9,976 nucleotides of DNA from an uncultured Porphyromonadaceae bacterium (GTDB lineage: Bacteria; Bacteroidota; Bacteroidia; Bacteroidales; Paludibacteraceae): contig CALEJM010000099.1 of NCBI GenBank assembly GCA_937898265.1, positions 1 to 9,976 on the forward strand, read 5' to 3'. Below, in pieces: positions 1-6,056 of this stretch; within the stretch, counting starts at the first letter, position 1, and every line of letters begins with the position of its first letter. Under the pieces are notes generated by a model. It was not told the DNA's origin. It did not search any database and saw nothing but the letters and a program-made list of their open reading frames with translations. The position numbers were made by a program, and so were the translations under genes.

Positions 1-428
1 GCTACACCGAGCATGAACATCACGTAGGCACTTGCCATCACTTTGATGGTGTTGCGACGCTCGGTGGCGTAGAGTCCTGGGGCGGCAAAACGAAACAGTT
101 CCACCAAGATATAGGGCAACAGCACCAAAAAGGCGGCATACATCGCCATCCGCATGTGGAGCATAAACTGTTGCGCCAACTGAGCATTGAAGATGTCAAT
201 CTCAAACGCCTCAACGCCTTCACTACTGATTGGCAACAGACCGATGATGGCATTGAGCAGTTGGTAGAAGACGAAGTTGCTGCTTCGTGGTGCCATGACC
301 ACAGCAAACAGTTGTTCCTTGAAGGCGAAAGCGACACCGAAGAATACCACGAAGACCACCACCACACGTATGATGGCAGCACGGAGCACGTCGAGATGAT
401 CCCAAAAGGTGGTGTTTTCGTCAGCCAT
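1..428 (-). CDS. tatC: TatC, twin-arginine translocase subunit (C-terminal part beyond window)
   Basis: The ATG is at 428-426, and 142 codons are readable before the gene leaves the window at base 1. TatC is the multispanning Tat component that binds twin-arginine signal peptides and, with TatA, exports folded proteins. The N-terminus reads MADENTTFWDHLDVLRAA, the family's HLxELR region before the first membrane helix. The helix is Val/Phe-rich (about residues 19-38). A periplasmic loop and a second helix follow (about 98-113, AAFLVLLPYILVELF). The loop after it holds the conserved APGLYATERR stretch, whose Glu matches the signal-binding Glu of the family. Only 9 bases separate it from tatA upstream. 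The oddity is Val instead of the usual Glu in HLxELR. Family assignment is firm; whether this substitution is lineage-normal cannot be judged here. Confidence 0.93.
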   Translation of the reverse strand, partial: MADENTTFWDHLDVLRAAIIRVVVVFVVFFGVAFAFKEQLFAVVMAPRSSNFVFYQLLNAIIGLLPISSEGVEAFEIDIFNAQLAQQFMLHMRMAMYAAFLVLLPYILVELFRFAAPGLYATERRNTIKVMASAYVMFMLGV

Positions 429-437
429 AGGGTTGAA

Positions 438-647
438 TTACTCCTTGGTTTCTTCGTCTTTCTTCTCGGTGTCTTTTTTGTCTGGGTCGAGGTCGTTCAT
501 TCCCTCTTTGAAACTCTTGACGCCTTTGCCAAGACCGCGCATGAGTTCAGGAATCTTCTTTCCACCAAAGAGGAGCAAGACCACGAGGGCGATGAGCAGA
601 ATCTCTGGAGCACCCAAAGAACCGAACAATAAAAGTGTATGTATCAT
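438..647 (-). CDS. tatA: TatA, pore-forming subunit of the twin-arginine translocase
   Basis: This is a 69-residue protein of normal TatA length. Its layout is canonical. A short N-terminus with [11 protein letters not shown] is followed by one membrane helix (about residues 14-27, [13 protein letters not shown]). The [23 protein letters not shown] hinge and amphipathic helix comes next, in which FG and the Gly-Lys-Gly repeats are family hallmarks. The C-terminus is a highly charged Lys/Asp/Glu tail from about residue 52. TatA oligomers line the transient export path recruited by TatC. It starts 9 bases after the aldo/keto reductase stop and ends 9 bases before tatC, so the genes are very probably co-transcribed. 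No TatB-like gene is present between them, consistent with the minimal TatAC systems seen in many bacteria. Confidence 0.94.
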   Translation of the reverse strand: MIHTLLLFGSLGAPEILLIALVVLLLFGGKKIPELMRGLGKGVKSFKEGMNDLDPDKKDTEKKDEETKE

Positions 648-656
648 AGTGTTTTA

Positions 657-2054
657 TTATTTCTGTTGTTTCAATTTCTCTACATAGGCATCAATGCGAC
701 GAAGCTCCTTTGGAATCAAGATGCCTTGCGGACAGTGTTCCATGCAACGTCCGCAGCCGATACAGTGGTTGGCTTGACGCATGCCTGGCACTGCTCTATC
801 GTAACCAACCAGATAGGCTTTGCGCAGACGGCGATATTCTGGATCTTGAACGTCGTCGGGGATGCAGTCTTCGGAAACCGATTTGTTGTAATGTTTGAAG
901 ATGGTTGGGATGTCCAAGCCGTAAGGACATGGCATGCAGTACTGACAACCAGTGCAAGGCACCAACGGATAGTCAATCATCAGTTTTGCGACATCGTAAA
1001 GCAACTGCATCTCGTGGTCGGTCAGCGGTTCCAATGGAGAATAGGTGCGAATGTTGTCTTCCACATGTTCCATATAGGTCATACCGCTGAGGGCGGTCAG
1101 CACTTTTGGAAATGTGCCCAAATAACGGAATGCCCACGATGCGATGGAGTCGTCTGGACGCTCGCGTTTCAACATCTCCGTCAGGTGATTAGGAAGCGTT
1201 GCCAGACGTCCGCCCAGCAATGGTTCCATGATGACAACAGGGATGTCACGTTTCTCCAATTCGGCATAGAGATATTCGGCATTGGTATTGCGTTCGTTGA
1301 GTTCCTTGGCATGACTCCAATCCACGTAGTTCATCTGAATCTGTACGAAGTCCCATTTGTATTCGTCGTGCTTGGAGAGGAGATAGTCAAACACTTCCAC
1401 GTCGCCATGGTAGGAGAAGCCGAGGTTGCGGATTCGTCCTGCCTTACGCTCTTCAAGGAGGAAGTCGAGCATGCCGTTGTCCACATAACGACCATTGTAG
1501 GCCTCCATGCCGCCCATGCCGATACCATGAAGCAACATATAGTCGATATAATCTACCTGGAGATATTTGAATGAGTTGTGGTAAATCTTCATCGACTCCT
1601 CGCGACTCCAGGTCTCTTCGCTGAAGTTGGAGAGTTTGGTGGCGATATAGAATTTGTCGCGTGGATGACGGGCCAAAGCTTTACCGATGGCCTCTTCGGA
1701 ATGACCCTTGCAATAAGCTGGTGAGGTGTCGTAGTAGTTGACACCATGAGCCATGGCGTAATCCACCATGGCATTCACTGCCTCTTGGTCGATAGGGGCG
1801 TTGCCTTCGCGGGCGCTCTCTCCCTCAACGGTTGGGAAACGCATGCAGCCAAAGCCCAACAGCGAGACGTGGTCTTTGGTGAAGGTGGTTTCGCGATAGG
1901 TCATCTCGCCCAACTCTTTGGGGCGATGTTCTGTTGTTGTATTATCGTTCGTCTCAGCAACTTTCCCGCCGCAGGCAGCCAATGCCAAGGCAGAACCGCC
2001 GGCAACAGCTGCTTTCAGGAAGTCGCGTCTCGAAAAATCATTATTCTTTTTCAT
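657..2054 (-). CDS. Tat-exported aldo/keto reductase with two C-terminal [4Fe-4S] motifs, probable lipoprotein
   Basis: This 465-residue protein starts at MKKNND. An ATG further upstream (2102) would overlap the preceding gene by 35 bases and place 16 residues before the signal, so I prefer 2054. Residues 8-14 read SRRDFLK, a perfect twin-arginine motif. A hydrophobic stretch follows and ends in LAAC at 25-28, a lipobox. The aldo/keto reductase barrel spans about 55-340, with a recognisable catalytic tetrad: Asp109, Tyr114, Lys140 and His176 (in LLH). The C-terminus carries Cys367/370/373/376-Pro and Cys431/434/437/441-Pro, two ferredoxin-type cluster motifs. Family members of this Fe-S type occur in anaerobes; their substrates are mostly unknown. 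Position between a membrane polyferredoxin and tatA suggests a periplasmic, membrane-anchored reductase fed with electrons by that partner rather than by NADPH. The last point is inference. Confidence 0.93.
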   Translation of the reverse strand: MKKNNDFSRRDFLKAAVAGGSALALAACGGKVAETNDNTTTEHRPKELGEMTYRETTFTKDHVSLLGFGCMRFPTVEGESAREGNAPIDQEAVNAMVDYAMAHGVNYYDTSPAYCKGHSEEAIGKALARHPRDKFYIATKLSNFSEETWSREESMKIYHNSFKYLQVDYIDYMLLHGIGMGGMEAYNGRYVDNGMLDFLLEERKAGRIRNLGFSYHGDVEVFDYLLSKHDEYKWDFVQIQMNYVDWSHAKELNERNTNAEYLYAELEKRDIPVVIMEPLLGGRLATLPNHLTEMLKRERPDDSIASWAFRYLGTFPKVLTALSGMTYMEHVEDNIRTYSPLEPLTDHEMQLLYDVAKLMIDYPLVPCTGCQYCMPCPYGLDIPTIFKHYNKSVSEDCIPDDVQDPEYRRLRKAYLVGYDRAVPGMRQANHCIGCGRCMEHCPQGILIPKELRRIDAYVEKLKQQK

Positions 2055-2067
2055 AATTCCACAAGCA

Positions 2068-3549
2068 TTAAAGGGTACGATGTTGTGAGTTTCCTTCCAC
2101 ATAGATGGCGCTCAACGGACGGGAAGGACAGAGGTGTTCGCAAGCACCACAGCCGATGCAACGTTCTGTGTCGATGGTTGGACGGAGGAGCGATGATTCG
2201 TCGTTAGGATTGACAGGCACCATGGTGATGGCTCCTGTAGGACAGTGGTGGGCGCAGTTGTTACAACCCGATTCGCCACGCGCTGGGAGACAGTTTTCTG
2301 CAATCCAAACGGCATGACCAATCTGTGTTGAGGCTTTCTCTTCCGGAGCAAGTTTCACGATAGCTCCTGCAGGACAAACCTCAGAGCATTTCGTACACTC
2401 GGGACGACAGTAACCACGCTCGTAGCTCATCTCTGGCTGCATGAGGTTTTCCAGTCTTCCTGACGGACGAAGTACGTCGTTCGGACAGGTGGTCACACAG
2501 AGTTGACACGCTACACAATGCTGTGAGAAATGTTTCAGACTCTTTGCACCAGCAGGCACAATCGGCATCTTACGTTCTGGCACTTTCTTGTCTTCCAAAA
2601 CGGCCAAGCCGCCATCCACACGTTTCTGTTGCGCCTCAACGGTGGCGGTGGCTGCCAAGATGGCTGTTGCGGTAAGCATCTGACGACGACCGCTGTCAAC
2701 TCCGCTCTCTTCTGGTTTCTTATAACGAAGTCCGTAGGAGATAGCACCTTGACGGCAGTTGTTGATACAGTCCATACAGACCACACAACGTGAGTAGTCT
2801 ATCTGATGTTCTTTGGTGTTGATGCAAGAGGACTTGCAACCTTTGCCACAGAGTCCACAGCCATTGCATTTCTCTGTGTTTATCACTGGTTTCAAGAGCG
2901 AGAAGCGTGAGAAGAAGCCTAAGACGGTGCCAACAGGACAGATGGTGTTGCAGTAGGTTCTGCCACCACGCCAAGCCAACACAACGATAAGCACCAACGA
3001 TACGATAGCAACAATCATCGTAGGCAGACTCTTCATCCACACGCTCTTTTCGTAGAAGGCGTAACTTTCATGTTGTTCTGCCCATGCTGCCAAGAGGTTG
3101 TTTATCCTGATGGCTAAAGGCTGGAGGAATTGCGACACCATGCGACCAAACGATGCGTAGGGGTCCAAGAGTGTGAAGAGACTTCCGATGCCAGCTATGA
3201 GGAGCACGAGGAACAAACCAAGGAATCCGTAGCGAAGCCAGCGGAGTTCTTTGGAATAAGTGAAACGATAGCGTTTTTTCTTACGGCGAGCACTCAGCCA
3301 AGAGATGAAGTCCTGAGTGATGCCTAACGGACAAATCACAGAGCAATAGACGCGACCAAACAGAAGGGTGAGCAACACCAATGCCACGATGACCACGACA
3401 TTCAGTGCCAAGACGGCAGGCAACAGTTGCACTTTAGCCACCCAACCGAGATAGGCGTGAATAGTGCCCGAGAAGTCAAGAAAAAGCAACGCAGCAGCGG
3501 CCCAAAAGAGCACGGCAAGCACACGTCGCAACGGTTTTAGGTATTTCAT
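2068..3549 (-). CDS. membrane polyferredoxin, NapH-like half fused to a NapG-like half with an internal Tat-like signal
   Basis: The protein has 493 residues from the ATG at 3549; a GTG at 3558 would add three residues. N-terminal half: membrane helices at about 9-25, 43-64, 106-124 and 176-193, with two copies of the NapH/CcoG-type signature GRxYCxxICPxG at 66-76 and 197-207. Two cluster motifs follow (Cys228/231/234/238 and Cys255/258/261/265). Residues 286-306 then read SGRRQMLTATAILAATATVE and A, which resembles a Tat signal complete with a possible cleavage site before QQ. The C-terminal half (about 335-493) has four more cluster motifs: Cys345/348/351/355, Cys381/385/388/392, Cys420/429/432/436 and Cys464/467/470/474. 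A probable role is quinol- or ferredoxin-linked electron transfer across the membrane to the reductase encoded 13 bases downstream. It is the first gene of the tat operon, about 64 bases after the predicted transcription start. The electron donor is not identifiable. Confidence 0.9.
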   Translation of the reverse strand: MKYLKPLRRVLAVLFWAAAALLFLDFSGTIHAYLGWVAKVQLLPAVLALNVVVIVALVLLTLLFGRVYCSVICPLGITQDFISWLSARRKKKRYRFTYSKELRWLRYGFLGLFLVLLIAGIGSLFTLLDPYASFGRMVSQFLQPLAIRINNLLAAWAEQHESYAFYEKSVWMKSLPTMIVAIVSLVLIVVLAWRGGRTYCNTICPVGTVLGFFSRFSLLKPVINTEKCNGCGLCGKGCKSSCINTKEHQIDYSRCVVCMDCINNCRQGAISYGLRYKKPEESGVDSGRRQMLTATAILAATATVEAQQKRVDGGLAVLEDKKVPERKMPIVPAGAKSLKHFSQHCVACQLCVTTCPNDVLRPSGRLENLMQPEMSYERGYCRPECTKCSEVCPAGAIVKLAPEEKASTQIGHAVWIAENCLPARGESGCNNCAHHCPTGAITMVPVNPNDESSLLRPTIDTERCIGCGACEHLCPSRPLSAIYVEGNSQHRTL

Positions 3550-3619
3550 ATACAACACTTTAAGATATTTCTTTTTACCAATGTTACCTCACGGCAATCC
3601 CCGCAAGACAACACAGGCG

Positions 3620-3650
3620 CAAAGATAAACAAAATGTATTGAAAAACAAA
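3620..3650 (-). promoter_or_regulatory. Bacteroidota-type promoter of the polyferredoxin-reductase-tatAC operon
   Basis: Read on the minus strand, TTTG (3650-3647) is followed by exactly 19 bases and then TATCTTTG (3627-3620), matching the Bacteroidota consensus TTTG-N19-TAnnTTTG without a mismatch. Transcription should begin near 3613, giving a leader of about 64 nt before the ATG at 3549. No other strong promoter was seen between the four genes. Confidence 0.85.
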
Positions 3651-3748
3651 GGTTTGAACCAAGTAGTTTTTCACTATGGTTTCACACAGGAAAAAGAACT
3701 GTTCCGAGATCTATTTATGAAATTAGGTTGCAAACAGAAAACAGCAAA

Positions 3749-3776
3749 CCCCAAGAAGGGTTGAACCTCCTTGGGG
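3749..3776 (-). terminator. intrinsic terminator of the 281-residue hypothetical gene
   Basis: CCCCAAG (3749-3755) pairs with CTTGGGG (3770-3776). One A/C mismatch and a 3-bp inner stem (3757-3759 with 3766-3768) close the 6-base loop GTTGAA. On the minus strand the hairpin is followed by TTTGCTGTTTTCTGTTTG, a T-rich but interrupted tract. It lies 22 bases past the stop codon at 3799 and separates this gene from the tat operon promoter. Confidence 0.75.
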
Positions 3777-3798
3777 CTGCCAGATGATTGAGACCTCC

Positions 3799-4644
3799 TT
3801 AAGCTACTTCGCTGGTTGTGGTCTCTGGAGCGTCAACAACGGTTTGCGGCTCCGTTGTGGACTCAGTCTGCTCGCCAGGAACTTCCGTCGCTGCGGAATC
3901 GTCCGAGTTGTTGTCTTCCACCGCCTGGTTCTGATTCGCAATGCGTGTGGCACGGCTCTTCGAGATGGTGCTGTAGATCATGATCAACTCGTTGATTTGC
4001 GACTGCAGTTGCATGAGCGCACGGTCACCGGTCATACCGATGCAGACAAAGAGACTCATGTAGAAGAACTCGAACGTGTCGAAGACATCGTCTTTCATCT
4101 CGGTGAAGCACAAGTGTGCTGCTCCGTCGTCCACACGGTCTTGGTACAGCCAGAGGTAGTCGTTTGCCACGTCGGAGAGTTGCGACCTCCACGACTCAAG
4201 GAATGTGCCGGTGAGGTCAGCTGGTTTCCATGCCGCATCGAAGGCGGTGACCAAGGCGTTCAGCAGTTCGGCGGCGTTGGTGCGCATCACCTTGCCGGGA
4301 ATGCGTTCAAACAGGTCGAGAGCTTTCCTTGCCATCGTTGCTTCTTGTGGGTTCTTGCTGTTGCTGTAACCCTTCAGCAGGTAGCGTGTGCTCGACCAAA
4401 ACCGTTGCACGTCAGCCACAGCATCTCCCACGACTTTGCCGTAGTTGCTTTGCGGTGCTTCAACCACGCGGTTAAACTCTGCGACCTTGTCTGCCAAGAC
4501 GGCGACTGAGTCTGTTAACATCTGTTCATTCGTTCCTTTTGCCAAATCTACTACCTTGGAGTAGAAGGTTGGCATGAACGCTTTGGGCAATCGTCTGATG
4601 CTGCCCAACGGCAATAATGCCGATTTTTTAGGTATAACTAACAT
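3799..4644 (-). CDS. helical protein of unknown function, possibly DUF6261-like
   Basis: The protein has 281 residues and no signal peptide, membrane helix or recognisable catalytic motif. Residues 1 to about 235 look mostly alpha-helical, with a region around 40-100 (LADKVAEFNRVVEAP...FWSSTRYLLKGY), a middle section with AAELLNALVTAFDAAWKP, and a later stretch FFYMSLFVCIGMTGDRALMQ. The last 40 residues (about 241-281) are low-complexity, rich in Glu, Thr, Ser and Asp (EVPGEQTESTTEPQ), so probably disordered. The length and the helical 'growth and division into four-helix' layout recall the Bacteroidota DUF6261 family, but I could not confirm a signature, so this is tentative. It has its own terminator and a long AT-rich leader, so it is probably monocistronic. 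GC content is near 50%, unlike the AT-rich DNA upstream of it. Confidence 0.8.
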   Translation of the reverse strand: MLVIPKKSALLPLGSIRRLPKAFMPTFYSKVVDLAKGTNEQMLTDSVAVLADKVAEFNRVVEAPQSNYGKVVGDAVADVQRFWSSTRYLLKGYSNSKNPQEATMARKALDLFERIPGKVMRTNAAELLNALVTAFDAAWKPADLTGTFLESWRSQLSDVANDYLWLYQDRVDDGAAHLCFTEMKDDVFDTFEFFYMSLFVCIGMTGDRALMQLQSQINELIMIYSTISKSRATRIANQNQAVEDNNSDDSAATEVPGEQTESTTEPQTVVDAPETTTSEVA

Positions 4645-4662
4645 GTGAAAAATAAATTTTTT

Positions 4663-4692
4663 GTCCCATAAGAGATTTCAATGTATTGGGAC
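4663..4692 (-). promoter_or_regulatory. small hairpin just upstream of the hypothetical gene's start codon
   Basis: GTCCCA (4663-4668) and TGGGAC (4687-4692) form a 6-bp stem. It can be extended by TA pairing with one bulge, around an 18-base loop. It ends 19 bases before the start codon at 4644, and the sequence between is only A and T apart from a few bases. No U-run follows on the transcribed strand, so it is not a terminator. An effect on translation or mRNA stability is possible but unproven. Confidence 0.3.
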
Positions 4693-4719
4693 GTTGGGTT
4701 TAGGTGCCACATTTGATGA

Positions 4720-4778
4720 TTTTTTGTTATAATCGTTAGTGTTAGTTTTTCATGTTCAATTCAGGTTATAACAAAAAA
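4720..4778. repeat. 13-bp perfect inverted repeat in the leader of the hypothetical gene
   Basis: TTTTTTGTTATAA at 4720-4732 and its exact reverse complement TTATAACAAAAAA at 4766-4778 flank 33 bases. In RNA from the minus strand this would be a stem of 13 A-U-rich pairs with a 33-nt loop, 76 bases before the start codon. As DNA it could be a protein-binding site or a relic of a mobile element end. There is no gene between the arms. Confidence 0.6.
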
Positions 4779-4872
4779 CTATCGTCTCTCGCACCTTTTT
4801 CCTTTATTGTATGTCAAAGAACAATTTCAGTTGTACGACAAGAAACAGATGTTTGTTTCGTTTCTCGTGTTA

Positions 4873-4903
4873 CAAAGATACATCATTTCCAACCGCGCCC
4901 AAC
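4873..4903 (-). promoter_or_regulatory. probable promoter of the hypothetical gene at 3799-4644
   Basis: On the minus strand GTTG (4903-4900, one mismatch to TTTG) is followed by 19 bases and TATCTTTG (4880-4873). Transcription starting near 4866 would give a leader of about 220 nt that contains the 13-bp inverted repeat and the small hairpin. This is the best promoter-like site upstream of that gene. Confidence 0.55.
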
Positions 4904-4905
4904 AC

Positions 4906-5019
4906 TTATTTATATAATTGTTGCGTCAAGCAAACAATTTTACTTATCATGCTGTGTGATAGCGTCTTGCAGACGGACTTCAACGCACTTTGAGTTGAAA
5001 ACTGCGCAAAACTCATCAT
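4906..5019 (-). CDS. doubtful 37-residue ORF
   Basis: An open frame of 37 codons begins with two ATGs (5019 and 5016) and ends with TAA at 4908-4906. The peptide starts MMSFAQFSTQSALKSVCKTL and ends LTQQLYK. It is polar with two Cys, has no signal peptide and no recognised family. A TATCTTTG box (5085-5078) lies about 58 bases upstream without a good -33 element. Support is thin: short length and no ribosome-binding site. It may be part of a leader or an interspersed repeat rather than a gene. Confidence 0.2.
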   Translation of the reverse strand: MMSFAQFSTQSALKSVCKTLSHSMISKIVCLTQQLYK

Positions 5020-5077
5020 TTTCGTCGTTGCTGTTTCGTCATTTTTTCTTGACAACAGCGACCGGTTGATTGTTTTG

Positions 5078-5085
5078 CAAAGATA
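5078..5085 (-). promoter_or_regulatory. isolated -7 box, TATCTTTG
   Basis: A perfect Bacteroidota -7 element sits on the minus strand, but no TTTG lies 19 bases upstream (TAGG instead). It would start a transcript near 5071 running through the 37-codon ORF. Alternatively it is a chance match or a weak promoter that needs an activator. Confidence 0.3.
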
Positions 5086-5117
5086 CGCCCGCCACAGAGG
5101 TTGCCCTATTTTGGGAC

Positions 5118-5152
5118 AAAAAAAATCTCAACGACATCAAGTCGCTGAGATT
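5118..5152 (-). terminator. strong hairpin with a T-run on the minus strand, no clear gene upstream
   Basis: AATCTCA (5124-5130) pairs with TGAGATT (5146-5152). An A/C mismatch and CGAC/GTCG (5132-5135 with 5141-5144) close the 5-base loop ATCAA. On the minus strand the stem runs into an unbroken T-tract ending at 5119, then GTCCC. This is an intrinsic terminator by form. It lies 106 bases beyond the terminator of the three-gene operon, so it is either a back-up terminator or ends a short RNA made from the 5153-5257 stretch. Confidence 0.6.
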
Positions 5153-5164
5153 CTTGTGTTTGCC

Positions 5165-5184
5165 GTGTCCCGAAATCGGGACAC
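5165..5184. repeat. 20-bp near-perfect palindrome GTGTCCCGA-AA-TCGGGACAC
   Basis: Two 9-base arms (5165-5173 and 5176-5184) are exact reverse complements separated by AA. In RNA it gives a 7-bp stem with a small loop; as DNA it looks like a dimeric operator. The core GGGACA also occurs at 5113-5118, so the TGTCCC arm (5166-5171) could pair with either copy. Confidence 0.6.
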
Positions 5185-5252
5185 TTAGCGATTTCGTCAA
5201 TCTAATCCTCCACAATACAATCGATTTTTGTCGCAAAAGAGCCGAATGGACA

Positions 5253-5287
5253 AAAATACGCCACCCTTCACGATTGAAGGATGGCGT
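5253..5287 (-). terminator. intrinsic terminator of the three-gene exported-protein operon
   Basis: ACGCCA-C-CCTTC (5258-5269) pairs with GAAGG-A-TGGCGT (5276-5287) around the loop ACGATT, an 11-bp stem with one mismatch. On the minus strand it is followed by A and a run of five T (5257-5253). It begins 19 bases after the stop codon of the outer-membrane barrel gene. Confidence 0.85.
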
Positions 5288-5305
5288 TAGGAGTTTGATT
5301 AACTG

Positions 5306-6046
5306 TTAAAAAGAGTAGGAGTAATTGAGGTAACCTCCAATCAATCCGTTTATTTCTAGTCCTCCTGTAATCGCATGTTTATTCGCAATTTCTACACCAG
5401 TACCAAATCTCAGATAATATCCTACACCGAACGAGGAAACATCCTCTCCATGATATCGGTATTTCATCCAAAACATAGTAAAACCATTTGTTAGGTCAAT
5501 CATCGGTTTGACTTTTACTGATATAGGGATGTAGAAATGTATCGGAACAAATACTGGCATGCTGAAAGTGTGGTCATAAAGCCAATGTTTCCTATATTCA
5601 AATCCAACACCTCCACCAATGTAGATAAAATCTCTAATTCTACTTCCTAACTCCAAACTTGTTCCAACACCAATATCTAGCATTGTAATGCTTCCGTTTA
5701 TTTTTCCTTGAAAGTGAGCTTTTTCTCCCGATGGATTCCAAGAAAATCTGTCGCGAGTTCTCGTTGTTTTGCTCTCGTTGATATAATCATTTGGAATGTC
5801 CTGATTGGTGGAGTTGTTGGGCGTGATATTAGAATTAGTATCGTTATCTGAAACACTAATAGAGACAATGTTGTCGTTGTGTATTTTCAGAATTCCACTA
5901 CCATCGATTTGATAATAGACATATTTATTGTCAGAACGAACAATTTTACATACGATTCTTTGGTTGTTTGTTGTGACAATGACATCAGCTTTGATATATG
6001 ACCAACTCCAAATGATAACTAATAACAATAATAACGTCTTTTTCAT
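5306..6046 (-). CDS. exported protein, small N-terminal beta domain plus predicted outer-membrane beta-barrel
   Basis: The protein has 246 residues from the ATG at 6046. An upstream ATG (6073) would overlap the previous gene, and only the later one gives a clean signal peptide (MKKTLLLLLVIIWSWSYIKA, residues 1-20). Residues 21-67 (DVIVTTNNQRIVCKIVRSDNKY... to ISVSD) form a small beta-rich domain of a kind common at the front of Bacteroidota envelope proteins. A polar Asn/Asp/Thr linker (68-100) follows. From about 117 to the end, alternating hydrophobic strands rich in Gly and aromatics (IYIGGGVGFEYRKHW, VGYYLRFGTGVEI) end in NYSYSF. A terminal Phe is the usual outer-membrane barrel insertion signal. 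It lies 10 bases after the preceding gene, which has the same N-terminal domain. The role is unknown; no enzyme motif is visible. GC content is much lower than in the flanking conserved genes. Confidence 0.85.
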   Translation of the reverse strand: MKKTLLLLLVIIWSWSYIKADVIVTTNNQRIVCKIVRSDNKYVYYQIDGSGILKIHNDNIVSISVSDNDTNSNITPNNSTNQDIPNDYINESKTTRTRDRFSWNPSGEKAHFQGKINGSITMLDIGVGTSLELGSRIRDFIYIGGGVGFEYRKHWLYDHTFSMPVFVPIHFYIPISVKVKPMIDLTNGFTMFWMKYRYHGEDVSSFGVGYYLRFGTGVEIANKHAITGGLEINGLIGGYLNYSYSF

Positions 6047-6056
6047 ATTATACGTT

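Noticed and set aside
639..1574. 311-residue plus-strand ORF
   Set aside because: It lies opposite the aldo/keto reductase, whose motifs are unmistakable; it is a shadow frame with no motif of its own.
3679..3696. TTTCACACAGGAAA, identical to a stretch of common lac-based cloning vectors
   Set aside because: Only 14 bases match and the flanks are different; the surrounding sequence is ordinary AT-rich intergenic DNA, so vector contamination is not supported.
4720..4778. invertible promoter flanked by recombination sites
   Set aside because: The 33-base spacer is too short to hold a full promoter and no invertase gene is nearby; the repeat is reported without this interpretation.
5039..5236. 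65-residue minus-strand ORF ending in QPVAVVKKK
   Set aside because: It runs through a palindrome and a terminator hairpin with a T-run, has no start context or family motif; treated as non-coding.
5070..5309. 79-residue plus-strand ORF between the two hairpins
   Set aside because: It crosses two terminators and the palindrome, and ends in the barrel gene's 3' end; no promoter on that strand.
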